Shown piece after piece: positions 48,762 through 58,255 of a DNA stretch of 64,000 nucleotides; position 1 is the first letter of the stretch; each line of letters begins with the position of its first letter. This DNA comes from Rhizaria sp. SCN 62-66 (Eukaryota > Rhizaria, unplaced), in NCBI GenBank assembly GCA_001724265.1, contig MEDY01000003.1, positions 62,001 to 126,000 on the forward strand, given 5' to 3'. A program made the position numbers and the translations under genes. Under the pieces are notes generated by a model. The model was given only the letters and a program-made list of their open reading frames with translations. It searched no databases and was not told the origin of the DNA.

Positions 48762-50462
48762 TTAAACTTGCCCAAACAAGTCCATTCCGTGTAAATCCCC
48801 TTCATTCACCACCATCTCGCCCTCATCATCGCCAGCGCCACCGCCATACAGCTGCTGTTGCTGTTGCTGTTGCTGCAACTGCTGGCCCTGCTGCTTGTTC
48901 GCGTCCGCGCTGACCCCCGCTCCCGCCGTGCCATAGTACGCCTGGCGACTCACACCGCTGCCCGCGCCCGCACCGGCCCTACTGCCGCTGCCACCGGCGC
49001 CGACGCCGAGACGCGCGGTGCCGGCCCCGGCCAGCGCGCTGTTGACGTTGCCGCCGTTCGCGATGGCGTTAGCGTTGCCAGTCGTGGCCTGCGCTAGTGT
49101 GCGCCGCGTGATCGAGGGGAACATAACGTCGTAGAGCGTGTAGATGACCTTGTCCTGGGAGAGAAACCATTCGACGGTGTTGATGCGGTCCTGCACCGTG
49201 AAGGCCTCCAGCGGGATCGTCCGCGGGTCCACGGGGGCGCCGTTCGCGCCGCCACCGCCCGCAGTCATGTTACTGTTGTGGTGACTGTTCTGTGAGTTGG
49301 TGAGTGATGGAGCGCGCGACTTGCGGGCCGCGGCGCGCGCCTGCGCGGCCCGCCGCTCGGCGATGTCCACGCGCACGTCCTCGACGGCCTGCTTGAGGAA
49401 CTCAAGCAGCTGCCCACGGTCGCTGCGGTCCGCCACGCGCGCGGTCTGGCTCGCGCGCAGCTGCGTCTCTAGCGCGCGCGCCTGCCGCTGCGAGTGCGCC
49501 AGCGCGGCAGTGCTCGCGTCCAGGTCGCGCTTCAGCTGCGCGATCGTCGTCGCCGCCGCAGCCTCGCCTGCGCTGTTGTTCGACTGACTCGCGCTACCGC
49601 CGTTGGCGTTGGCACTGCGGTGGGGGCCGAAGGTGAGCGCGGGCACTGGCGCGGCCGAGAACGAACCTTGGCTGGAGCCGACGCGGGCCGTGGCGGCGCG
49701 CGAGGGCAGCCGCGAGCCGCCGGTGCGCGCAAAGCCACCATTCGCACTGTTCGTATTGTTCGCGATACCAGTGCTGGTGAAGTCGTCTGTGAGCGTGGGA
49801 ATGGGCAGCGCGAGCGTTTTGGAGAGCTCGGGCGCGACGACGCCCTCGCGCTCCAGCACAAGGCGTAGCTTCGCAATCTCCTTCTTCGCGGCGACGAGCT
49901 GCTTGATCAGGAAAGCGCGGTCCTCCTCGCGCGTCTGCAGTTGGCGCAAGTAGCGCTGGTTGTCCTTAAGGAAGACTTTGTTCTCGCTGGTGAGCTTGTC
50001 GGTCAAATCGCGCAGCCACTCAACCTCCTCGGTGAGTTTGTGGCAGCGAACAACCCACTCGGCGGCGCCCGTTTCGCTCTTGCGGCGCTCGCGGTCGAGC
50101 TCCTCCTGCACCTGCGCGAGACGCGCGCGGAAGGCGCGGATGAGGTCGCGCTCCTGGTCTTGCAGGATCTGCTGTGTTTTGTCCTGGATTTGTCCGATCG
50201 CGGACTGGATGACGCCGTGCATGGTGACAATCTTGCGGCCGCGCTCGGGCAGCGATGCAAGCCCGCCCTCGCCCGGGCGCAGCGTCGCGGTGGGCGGCAG
50301 CGCCACGCGGTCCGCGAGCTGCTGCTGGACCTCGCGGTACTTGTCGTCGCGGTGCAGCAGGCTGGGGCCCGAGGACGCGGCGCCGGGCTGCGGGGCGCCC
50401 GAGGGGGCGGGGCCGGCCGGGACGGGCGCGGATGTAGACATCAGGGCCAAGGGAGGGCTCAA
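48762..50462 (-). CDS. Coiled-coil protein, probably cilium/basal-body associated
   Basis: A single-exon frame of 566 codons ending in TAA; a second in-frame ATG at residue 8 could also be the start. Residues about 1-60 are Pro/Ala/Ser-rich. Residues about 76-205 form a long charged coiled coil, with GVIQSAIGQIQDKTQQIL early on and REEDRAFLIKQLVAAKKEI later. The latter pattern recalls coiled-coil proteins of flagellar proteomes, though I cannot assign a named family. A Ser/Asn/Gly-rich middle follows, with a second heptad region at about 295-375. A compact hydrophobic segment then reads QDRINTVEWFLSQDKVIY and LYDVMFPS (about 395-430). The tail is Gly/Ala-rich with a Gln run near residue 540. 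The ciliary role is inference from this pattern and the neighbouring motor genes. Confidence 0.8.
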   Translation of the reverse strand: MSPPLALMSTSAPVPAGPAPSGAPQPGAASSGPSLLHRDDKYREVQQQLADRVALPPTATLRPGEGGLASLPERGRKIVTMHGVIQSAIGQIQDKTQQILQDQERDLIRAFRARLAQVQEELDRERRKSETGAAEWVVRCHKLTEEVEWLRDLTDKLTSENKVFLKDNQRYLRQLQTREEDRAFLIKQLVAAKKEIAKLRLVLEREGVVAPELSKTLALPIPTLTDDFTSTGIANNTNSANGGFARTGGSRLPSRAATARVGSSQGSFSAAPVPALTFGPHRSANANGGSASQSNNSAGEAAAATTIAQLKRDLDASTAALAHSQRQARALETQLRASQTARVADRSDRGQLLEFLKQAVEDVRVDIAERRAAQARAAARKSRAPSLTNSQNSHHNSNMTAGGGGANGAPVDPRTIPLEAFTVQDRINTVEWFLSQDKVIYTLYDVMFPSITRRTLAQATTGNANAIANGGNVNSALAGAGTARLGVGAGGSGSRAGAGAGSGVSRQAYYGTAGAGVSADANKQQGQQLQQQQQQQQLYGGGAGDDEGEMVVNEGDLHGMDLFGQV

Positions 50463-51172
50463 TGGAAAGCTAGAAGACTGACGAAAGACTTCGGGGAGAG
50501 GGAGGCGTAACGGTTGGGCAGAGCACGGGAAAGGGGATCAGTGGAAGGGATAATGTTTTTTATGCAAAGTGCAAATTATAGACTGATTAAATCCGACGCA
50601 TACATGCACGGATTAGAAGATGAAACGGAATTTGACGATGGGGACTGCTCGCACGATTCATTTTTCGAAGCAGTCTGACTGACAGTGGACCTCAACAACG
50701 GCCACCGGCGAAAAGACTCGAAACGCAACTAGGGAGGTAGAGGTATAATCTCACACGTCTACGCTGGTCTTTACTCGCCGTTGTTAGCGTCAAAACTGAA
50801 GTTTCATGTTTGAGTTTATCCAGTCTAACTGTTTTTTGATTCTATACTCTTCCATCTCTTGATAATTTCAAAGCAGACCCCGGATAAACCCCGGCGTGTG
50901 CCCCTCTCTTGGACCACTTCGTAGCTCTGTTCCCAGACTGCACCACGCGTCGTATACCAGTGCCAGCAGTTCCGCTCTTGCTGTGTAGGGTTGCCACGTA
51001 CCCAAATTACGCGCCCCCGCGGTGTCACCCGCACACGCTCTAGTTTCATATCTTTCTGACTGAGACGGTGCGCGAGCTCTTCGAACAACGGAAGTTTGCC
51101 CAACTCAACCACCATTGTCAGGGTTGCACTTGCTGACGAAGCTCACACCACGCCTGTCATCATAACTAGCAG
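50463..51172. promoter_or_regulatory. Divergent region, coiled-coil gene / kinesin
   Basis: 710 bp between outward-facing starts. The part nearest the coiled-coil gene (50463-50824) is AT-richer and shows no gene. The part nearest the kinesin holds a 96-codon minus-strand ORF listed separately. If that ORF is real, its start is only 57 bp from the kinesin ATG. Confidence 0.4.
50825..51115 (-). CDS. Small Trp-rich hypothetical protein (uncertain)
   Basis: A 96-codon ORF on an ATG, ending in TAG. Unlike the shadow ORFs around it, it has balanced, non-repetitive composition with five Trp (WVRGNP; CWHWYTTRGAVWEQ) and a plausible amphipathic start (LPLFEELAHRL). I do not recognise it. Codon use is less GC-biased than in neighbouring genes, which argues either for a weakly expressed gene or relic, or for chance. 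It could also be an exon of a longer transcript or the 5' leader of a neighbour. Confidence 0.3.
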   Translation of the reverse strand: MVVELGKLPLFEELAHRLSQKDMKLERVRVTPRGRVIWVRGNPTQQERNCWHWYTTRGAVWEQSYEVVQERGTRRGLSGVCFEIIKRWKSIESKNS

Positions 51173-54100
51173 TTGGAGGCGCCCATGAGCTCGGGTTACC
51201 CCAACGTTGCGCCCCCAGCTGCTTCTCCGGAGGCAGCTGCTGAGCCCGCCTTTGACGCCAGCGCTAGCTTTGACAGCAGTAGCAGTAGGAGCAGCTTTAA
51301 CTTCGGGCACAGCAGCTTCGCCAACAACAACAACAACTCGAGCAGCGCTAGCAACGCGAACACCCCGGGCGCTTCTGTCAACATCGGCGGCAGTGACGCC
51401 ATCCGCGTCCTCTGCCGTCTCCGCCCACCGGACCTCGCTCTCCTCTCGGGCAACAGCAGTAGTGGCAGCAACAGCAGCTTTGGCAACACGAGCGGCCGCG
51501 GCCGGCCGTTGAGCGAGGCTGCAATGATATCGAAGCTCGCGGTGTTCGCGAACGACATCTCCGGCCAGAAGATCGAGCTCGTCACAACCCCCACGAACAG
51601 CAGCCACCATAGTCATCATCATCATCATAACGCACATGCGCACGGCAGCAACATGAGCTCCGCGTCGACGACGCCCGTGAGCGTGAGCGGCGCCACGACG
51701 CCCGGCTACGCTGCGAAGCACCGGTCCAAGGCACTGGAGTTCTCGTTTGACCGTGTATTCAACCAGTTCACCCCGCAAAAGGAGGTGTTCGCTGAGTGCA
51801 CCGGCATGCTCGACGCCGTGCTGGCCGGCTACAACGCGACGATCTTCGCGTACGGCCAGTCGGGCGCGGGCAAGACGTGGACGATGGAGGGCTCCGACTG
51901 GTCGAGCAACAGCACTGGCCACAACAGCCATCAAAGCGACCACGGCACCAGTTCTGTAGTCGGCAGCGGCGGCGCTGGCATCATCCCGAACTCGATCGAT
52001 TACATCTTCAACGCGGTCACGAGCAACACGGCCGCCGCGACAAGCAGCACGGGCGGTGGTAATCGTGAATATCTGGTGCGAGCGAGCTACATCGAGATTT
52101 ACAATGACCTCTGCTACGACCTGCTCTCTGACGCGCCGTTCTCGTGCACTCTCCCCGTCGTAGAACGCACTGACAAGACCGGCTTCGAGGTCTCAGGCGC
52201 GACTGACATTGTGGTGACCTCGGCCAAGGAGCTGCGGCGCGTGTTCCGCCGTGGGCGCGCCTTTCGGCGCCAGGCCGCGACCACCAACAACGACCGGTCG
52301 TCCCGCTCGCACGCCATCTTCACTATCTGCGTCGAGTCGTCGCACGCGCTCACGACCAAGCTCCAGAGTGGCGGAGCGGGAGACGCGGCGGGCGACTGGG
52401 GCGTGCGCGTGGGCAAGCTGCACTGCGTCGACCTCGCCGGTTCCGAAAAACTGCAGGATAAGGAGGCGGAGGTGAAGCCGCGCGTCCGCGAGTCACAGAC
52501 GATTAACCAGTCACTGCTGTCTCTAACGCGCGTCATCACGACGTTGTCTCATTATCAACAACAGCAGCAGAAGCAGCACGGTCGGTTCAGCGCGACTGTG
52601 AGTGCGAGTGCGAGCTTCGACTCGATTCCTTCTTCGAAGGACAACAACGCGATGTTCACCAACACTGGCACGATCATCGGCTCAGCGTCACACCATCACG
52701 ATGGGGCTGCTCACGGTCACTCCGCCCACGGTTCCGCCCCCTTGCACATTCCGTACCGGTCGTCGAAGCTCACGATGCTGCTCAAGGACGCGCTCGGCGG
52801 CACTGCCAAGACGCTCGTGATCGCGGCCGTACGGCCCGAGGCGTGCTTCATGGAGCAGTCGCAGAACACGCTGCGTTTCGCCGCGCAGCTGGCCACGATC
52901 GTCAACCGGCCGCGGCGCAACGTCGACTCCAAGGAGGGCCGGCTGCGGCTTATGCAGCAGCAGTTGTTGCTGTTTCAGCGGCTTGTGGAGAGGCAGGACT
53001 TGGACGGACTCGATGACGCAATTCGCGCTTTGTTAGTGTCCATCGGCGTCAATACTAATAACAACAACACCAGTAGCAACAACAGCGCAGGTGCGAATGC
53101 TGCTGTTGCTGAGGACCATACTCAGAATCACAATCACCGTCATACCCACGAGAACTGTGCAGCTGCCGCTGTTTCGGGCACTCAGGGCGCCGGCGACGAC
53201 ACAAGCAGCGTCACGAGTGACCAGATGCTGCTGTGCTCACACTGCCAGTCGCCGATGGCGTCCCCGTTTGGCTCGCCGCAACAGACGCAGCAGCTGCGGA
53301 GACTACAGCAACAACAGTTGTTGCAGCCGCACACGGAGGGCGTCGAAGACGACGCTGACAGTAGCAACATCGGTACACCTGATCACAGGGGCGCGGTGCC
53401 TGTGACGCCGAGCGGCGGCAAGCCCCCCTCGGTTAAGAGCCCGCCCCACAGTCACTCTGCGCACGGTCACTCTGCCCACGGTCACCGCCGGTCGGCGTCG
53501 GTGCTCACGGCCCCGATCGACTGGCTGCACCTGCCCGCGCCCACGGTCATGGCCGCGCTGAACAACAGCAGCAACAACAACTGCGGCGACAGCACTCGCA
53601 GTCATGGCGGTGGCGGCGGCGTGAGTGCAAAGCCCCCCGCCCACAGCGGTCTTTTCGCCGGCTACAGCAGCAGCGACCTCGCGGCGCTGTCTGTGCTGCC
53701 CACGACGCCGCGCTCTCTCGCCCTGCACCTGTCCCGCGCCGCGCGGGGGCTCCCGCCGTTCCCCTTTCCGCCCCACTCGCCCTTCGTGCAGAGCGGCCAC
53801 GGTCACGCCAGCGGCCACGGCCACGGCCACAACCACGGCGGCGGGGTCAGCGCGGCCGCAGCGGCGACGTCCCCACTTGCGACCAACGCGGTGACCGCGG
53901 CGGCGGCCGCGGCGGCGGTTGCAGCGGCCGAGGCGGCGCTGGTGCGCGGCGGCCCGTTGTCACGCGGTACGGTTGCGGCGCTGGCGCAGTCGATCAAGAG
54001 CATCAAGGCCGTCATCAAGTCGCCCACGCGGGCCTCGGCGATTGCAGCCGCTAACAAAGGCAAAGGTAACGTGTTTTTCCCTGCTCCGGACGCCAACGGT

Positions 54101-57100
54101 GACGACGACGATGACGACGAGGATGACGGTGATGACACTGACGCGGTTGTTCTGGCTAAGATTAACGTCAACAACATCAACACCATTAAGAACTCAGATA
54201 GTGCTACCGACCGTCAAAGTGACGCTGTTGCTCCTAAGATTGATGATGACGGTGGTTATGATGACACGTACGATGACGTGGACATGGACAGCAGCCGCAT
54301 CAGCGCACTCAACTCGTCTCGCTCTGCCCATAACACTAACACTCACAGCAAGAGCAACGCAAACAATGCGCGCCGTGACCCTCGTGTAGCACCCTTACAC
54401 TTGAGCCACTTGCATCAGCTCACTCAGCAGAGCGACAGTGCGAATGCGAGCGCCGACAACACTGCGAAGACTGCGACCAGTGTCGTAAGCGTCAGCGGCA
54501 GGGATAGTATTGGCGCGGGCCACCGCGCTGTGACCGTCCGCCCCGCCTCTGCCCGCCTGCTGCGCCCCACCGCCTCCAGCGCTGCCCACAGCCACACCGC
54601 CGCCGCCGCAGAGGCTCACGGTGGCCAGGGGCGGGGTGGCGAGGCGCCGACTCTGTCCAACATGCTTTTCGGCAACTCGCGCTCGCCGGCGCCAAAGTCT
54701 TCCGGCGCGCACAGCAGCAACCCACATTGGGGCAGCAACGCCGGCGCACTTAGCAACCGCGCTCACCCGCGCGTGACTGCGGCGAACGGCGGGGATGTTT
54801 ACGCGGGCTCTGGCGTGCCCGCGGCTGCCCCGGCGTCGGCGCGCGCCCGTGTGTCCACCGCGGGCTCGAAGTTAGGCCGCCAAGCGTACCCGGCTTCGGC
54901 CTCGGTCGCGGCGCGCGATCATGACGGCAACACGAGCACCGGCAGCTGTGACAGTGTCGGCGTTAACGCTGGTGCCAAGGGCGTCCGCTTGTTTGACAGC
55001 ACGTACACCCCGGTCGTTGCGCGCAAGCACAGCGGTGTTTATAACAACGGTCGGCAGTCGCCGGTGTCACAGCTGCGCTTGCAGTCGCCCGGCGGTGTTG
55101 CTAGCAATGGCAGTCGGAGTGGCATGCCTGATTTGCCACGACCCCAGTCACCGTGGCAACTCAAGCAACAAAAACAGCAGCAGCAACAACAGCAGCAGCA
55201 GGTATGCGACGGCGATGGCAACGATGAGAACAACGATCTTGGCAACAGCAGCAGTACTAGCCGCGCTCGTTCGCGCTCAAACTCCCTTGCTCGCTCCCCC
55301 GGAGCCGCGTCGCCCCGCACTAGCGGCGGCCTAACTTCCCCCGGAGGCGGCGGCTTGACTTTGAGCAACAAGCCGCTGCTCGCCTTCGGCCGCGTCGTCG
55401 CCCCGACCACGCCCCGCAGCCCGCCGCCGGCGCCCGTGTCGCTGTCCGCCGCGGCCGCGGCCGCGGCCGCCGAGGCCGCGGCGCGCGCGGAGGCCGAGGC
55501 CGCCGCGGCCGCTGCTGCGGAGGCGCGGGCGCAGTCGCTCGCGACGCCTGCGTCCGTGGCAGCCGCTATTAAGACCGCGACTGCGCTCACCAAGGCCATC
55601 CAGGACGGGCTGTTAGTTGACGCAAAGGCAGTTGAGGAGGGCACTGCGTCTGCCGTAGCCGTCACTGCATACGCTGAGCCGTTCCCCTATCCCTCGTCGC
55701 GCCCCCTCACTCAGTCACAGCGGACCGCGCAGTCGCCGACCGGCTCTGGCTCTGGTTCACGGTCACTGTCTGCTGTGGCTGCGGCTGCTGACGGCTGCAG
55801 TGTTTTGTCCGCCGCCGACGCCGCTGCTCTGCGGGCCGAGGCCTCGGAGGCGCAGGCGGCGGCGCGGCGCGCGGCTGCGGCGGCGCTGGCGGCCAGGTCC
55901 GCCAGCGACAAGCTGCTGAGCGCGCTGCGGGGCCACGCCGAGGCTGCGGCGACGGCGGCGGCGACGGCGACGGCGGCGGCGACGACCGCCACGGCGGCCG
56001 CGGTTGACGCTGCTGACGCTGCGTCCAGCGTCAGCACTAGCAACAACCCATGTCTTGGTCTTGATCTTGATGCCTCTCGGGGGATTGCAAGTCCTCCTAG
56101 TGCGAGTGGGAACAGCTCGGCGAGGGCCGGCGTGTCGTGGCAAGGGCTCGGTCTGGATGAGGGACTCGATGACACGGACTGTGTCAATCCCTCGACAGTC
56201 TCCGCGGCACAGGCGGCGAGCGGTGTCAGTGACGCTGGTGATGATGACGATGACGAGTATGAGGAGGTTGAGGAGGAGGTGTTTGTGGAACAGCACATCC
56301 CGTCTGCTACCCCCAGTCAGCTGAGCTCTCCTGCCCACGGTCCCTTCGCCGCCCACGGTCACTTGGCGCCGACCCACAGCTCCCTGGGACCTGCTCCTAG
56401 CCACCACCTGTATGCCAAGGAGCCCTCTGCGTGGGCGTCGCTGGCTGCGCTTGCGCCCGTGTTGAGCGTACCGCACGGCAGCGTCATCGTCCCGACGAAC
56501 GGTAGTGCAATTTTCCCAGCTAGCATTGGCATTAATCCTGCTGCAGCGAGCGTTACGAGCGCAACTGCAGATGTGAACAACGTGAGCAGTGCTGCGCCTG
56601 GCACACCTAATGTCAGTAGTCATCTTTTGACTGCGGATGTGGGTGCCCGCGCCAGTTCTTTTGCCCCCAGCGCTACAGCCACTGCCGCCGCTGCTGCTCC
56701 TGCTGCTGCTCCTGCTGCTACGGCGACGGCTACTCCCGCTCTCGCGCCTGTTGCTGCTTCCATCGTCGCTGCGAGGGCTGGCCTCAGAGCCTCACATCCG
56801 TACACTCCCCAGCAACAACAGGGTGCAAACCTTACCCAGAGCGCCTACAGCGCTGCTGCTGCTGATGCTGCTCCCACTCAGGCCCCCGCGGCTGCTTTGG
56901 CTGCGACTAAGACTGCAACCGCGCCCAGTGCTGCGACTCCGTCGACTGCGACTGCATTGACTTCCGCGACTGCGTTGACTTCCGCGACTGCGCCGGACGC
57001 GGACTCGCTTCTGGTCCTCACAGCACTGCTCCGCAGCAAGGGCTTCCACGGACCCTCGGCCGCCGCGGCCGCCGCACACTTGCTCTCAACGCTGCCGCCC

Positions 57101-58255
57101 CACGCAGCCCCGTGGCAGCACTCGGCTACCGCCGCGCTCAGCCGGAGCTACGATAGCACTGGGAGCCCCGGCGCTGTCGTACTCTCGACGCAAGGCCAGG
57201 GGACTGAGACTGCTTTGACTGCGCCTAATGCGAGTGCGGCGAGTGTTGTGTCTGCGGCGGAGGACTCTGCTGCAGTGGCTGCAGCTGCGGCTGCCTTTGC
57301 GCGCCACGTCTCCATGACGCCGCTGTCCCCGCAGCTGCTCCCCCACCAGCACCAGCCTCACCACAGCCGCGCGGCCTCGAGAGCCAACTCCCGCCCCTTC
57401 TCCCGCATCAACTCGCGCCCCGGCTCCCGCGTCGGCTCCCATCCTGTCGCCGGCTCTGTCTCTGGCGCGGTGGCCGCGCCGCTGCCGCTGTCGGCGCTGC
57501 GCAACGAGGCGAGCGAGCGGCGCCACGTGGCCGCCACCGCGGGCGCCGAGTCGCGCGCGCGGGCAGAGCTGGCCGCGCGGTCGCGGGCGCGGGCGCGCGC
57601 GCAGTCGCAGTCTCGCTACGCGCAGTCGCAGCCACAATCACAGACTCAAGAACCTGACGCCAGTGCAAGCAGTGCGATTGCGGGTGCGCCTGTTATCGTG
57701 GACTGGGATAAGGCGCGCTCGCGCCGTGCGCTGTCGCCGTTGTACCAGCGCCCGCCTACATACATTCAGGACCCTTACGTGACGGCGCAGGGCCCATATA
57801 TCGCGGTCGCTGCGTCGTCTAAGGACCTCAGCGCGACTGCTGCGCTCGACGCTCAGCTGCTCGCCCACAGTCACTTGCTGACTGGACCGACTGCTCACGG
57901 TCACTCCACCGCTCACGGTCACTCTGCGGCTGTCGACGCTGCCCACAGTCGCTCGCGCGTGCACGAGCAGCTGCACTCGCGCGAGACCGTGGCGGCCGCG
58001 TCGCGCCGCGTCGCGCTGCGAGCCGCCGCGACCGCCGCTGCCGCGGCGGCGGCGGAGGCCAAGGCCGAGGCCGCGGCCGAGGCCGAGGCGGCCGCGGCTG
58101 CTACTGTGCTGCGCACGCGCAGCGTTGCAGTCAAGGCCGCCTTTGGCACCGCACAGGCGCCACCTCGCCAGTCTGCGTCGAGTGCGCATGGCAGCAACGC
58201 GACGGGTCCCGTGAACCCTGCCTCTGCGACGGTGAGCGGAGCCGGGCTGCTGTAG
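51173..58255 (+). CDS. Kinesin with N-terminal motor and very long low-complexity tail
   Basis: A microtubule motor of 2360 codons to an in-frame TAG. Start is ATG 51173 or 51185. The motor spans about residues 75-585. It begins AIRVLCRLRPPD, has P-loop GQSGAGKT at 228-235, switch I NNDRSSRSH at about 372, switch II DLAGSE at 420-425, and IPYRSSKLT with NTLRFAAQLATIVN closing the domain. All nucleotide-binding motifs are intact. Low-complexity insertions sit in an early His-rich loop (about 51600-51720), in L5 (about 51890-51975) and in L12 (about 52547-52745). The tail of about 1770 residues is Ser/Ala/Asn/His-rich, with AHGHS motifs, an Asp-rich run (about 54100-54145), a Gln run (about 55150-55200), Ala/Glu-rich helical stretches and NSRPFSRINSRPGSR near 57390. 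I cannot assign a kinesin subfamily. A further 35 coding-like codons follow the TAG. Confidence 0.92.
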   Translation: MEAPMSSGYPNVAPPAASPEAAAEPAFDASASFDSSSSRSSFNFGHSSFANNNNNSSSASNANTPGASVNIGGSDAIRVLCRLRPPDLALLSGNSSSGSNSSFGNTSGRGRPLSEAAMISKLAVFANDISGQKIELVTTPTNSSHHSHHHHHNAHAHGSNMSSASTTPVSVSGATTPGYAAKHRSKALEFSFDRVFNQFTPQKEVFAECTGMLDAVLAGYNATIFAYGQSGAGKTWTMEGSDWSSNSTGHNSHQSDHGTSSVVGSGGAGIIPNSIDYIFNAVTSNTAAATSSTGGGNREYLVRASYIEIYNDLCYDLLSDAPFSCTLPVVERTDKTGFEVSGATDIVVTSAKELRRVFRRGRAFRRQAATTNNDRSSRSHAIFTICVESSHALTTKLQSGGAGDAAGDWGVRVGKLHCVDLAGSEKLQDKEAEVKPRVRESQTINQSLLSLTRVITTLSHYQQQQQKQHGRFSATVSASASFDSIPSSKDNNAMFTNTGTIIGSASHHHDGAAHGHSAHGSAPLHIPYRSSKLTMLLKDALGGTAKTLVIAAVRPEACFMEQSQNTLRFAAQLATIVNRPRRNVDSKEGRLRLMQQQLLLFQRLVERQDLDGLDDAIRALLVSIGVNTNNNNTSSNNSAGANAAVAEDHTQNHNHRHTHENCAAAAVSGTQGAGDDTSSVTSDQMLLCSHCQSPMASPFGSPQQTQQLRRLQQQQLLQPHTEGVEDDADSSNIGTPDHRGAVPVTPSGGKPPSVKSPPHSHSAHGHSAHGHRRSASVLTAPIDWLHLPAPTVMAALNNSSNNNCGDSTRSHGGGGGVSAKPPAHSGLFAGYSSSDLAALSVLPTTPRSLALHLSRAARGLPPFPFPPHSPFVQSGHGHASGHGHGHNHGGGVSAAAAATSPLATNAVTAAAAAAAVAAAEAALVRGGPLSRGTVAALAQSIKSIKAVIKSPTRASAIAAANKGKGNVFFPAPDANGDDDDDDEDDGDDTDAVVLAKINVNNINTIKNSDSATDRQSDAVAPKIDDDGGYDDTYDDVDMDSSRISALNSSRSAHNTNTHSKSNANNARRDPRVAPLHLSHLHQLTQQSDSANASADNTAKTATSVVSVSGRDSIGAGHRAVTVRPASARLLRPTASSAAHSHTAAAAEAHGGQGRGGEAPTLSNMLFGNSRSPAPKSSGAHSSNPHWGSNAGALSNRAHPRVTAANGGDVYAGSGVPAAAPASARARVSTAGSKLGRQAYPASASVAARDHDGNTSTGSCDSVGVNAGAKGVRLFDSTYTPVVARKHSGVYNNGRQSPVSQLRLQSPGGVASNGSRSGMPDLPRPQSPWQLKQQKQQQQQQQQQVCDGDGNDENNDLGNSSSTSRARSRSNSLARSPGAASPRTSGGLTSPGGGGLTLSNKPLLAFGRVVAPTTPRSPPPAPVSLSAAAAAAAAEAAARAEAEAAAAAAAEARAQSLATPASVAAAIKTATALTKAIQDGLLVDAKAVEEGTASAVAVTAYAEPFPYPSSRPLTQSQRTAQSPTGSGSGSRSLSAVAAAADGCSVLSAADAAALRAEASEAQAAARRAAAAALAARSASDKLLSALRGHAEAAATAAATATAAATTATAAAVDAADAASSVSTSNNPCLGLDLDASRGIASPPSASGNSSARAGVSWQGLGLDEGLDDTDCVNPSTVSAAQAASGVSDAGDDDDDEYEEVEEEVFVEQHIPSATPSQLSSPAHGPFAAHGHLAPTHSSLGPAPSHHLYAKEPSAWASLAALAPVLSVPHGSVIVPTNGSAIFPASIGINPAAASVTSATADVNNVSSAAPGTPNVSSHLLTADVGARASSFAPSATATAAAAAPAAAPAATATATPALAPVAASIVAARAGLRASHPYTPQQQQGANLTQSAYSAAAADAAPTQAPAAALAATKTATAPSAATPSTATALTSATALTSATAPDADSLLVLTALLRSKGFHGPSAAAAAAHLLSTLPPHAAPWQHSATAALSRSYDSTGSPGAVVLSTQGQGTETALTAPNASAASVVSAAEDSAAVAAAAAAFARHVSMTPLSPQLLPHQHQPHHSRAASRANSRPFSRINSRPGSRVGSHPVAGSVSGAVAAPLPLSALRNEASERRHVAATAGAESRARAELAARSRARARAQSQSRYAQSQPQSQTQEPDASASSAIAGAPVIVDWDKARSRRALSPLYQRPPTYIQDPYVTAQGPYIAVAASSKDLSATAALDAQLLAHSHLLTGPTAHGHSTAHGHSAAVDAAHSRSRVHEQLHSRETVAAASRRVALRAAATAAAAAAAEAKAEAAAEAEAAAAATVLRTRSVAVKAAFGTAQAPPRQSASSAHGSNATGPVNPASATVSGAGLL

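Noticed and set aside
58232-58255. 24-bp intron (GTGAGC to CTGTAG) removing the kinesin TAG, or a 45-bp one starting at 58211.
   Set aside because: Other introns here are 100-340 bp with T-rich ends. The putative intron is GC-rich and coding-like. Kept only as an alternative to read-through.
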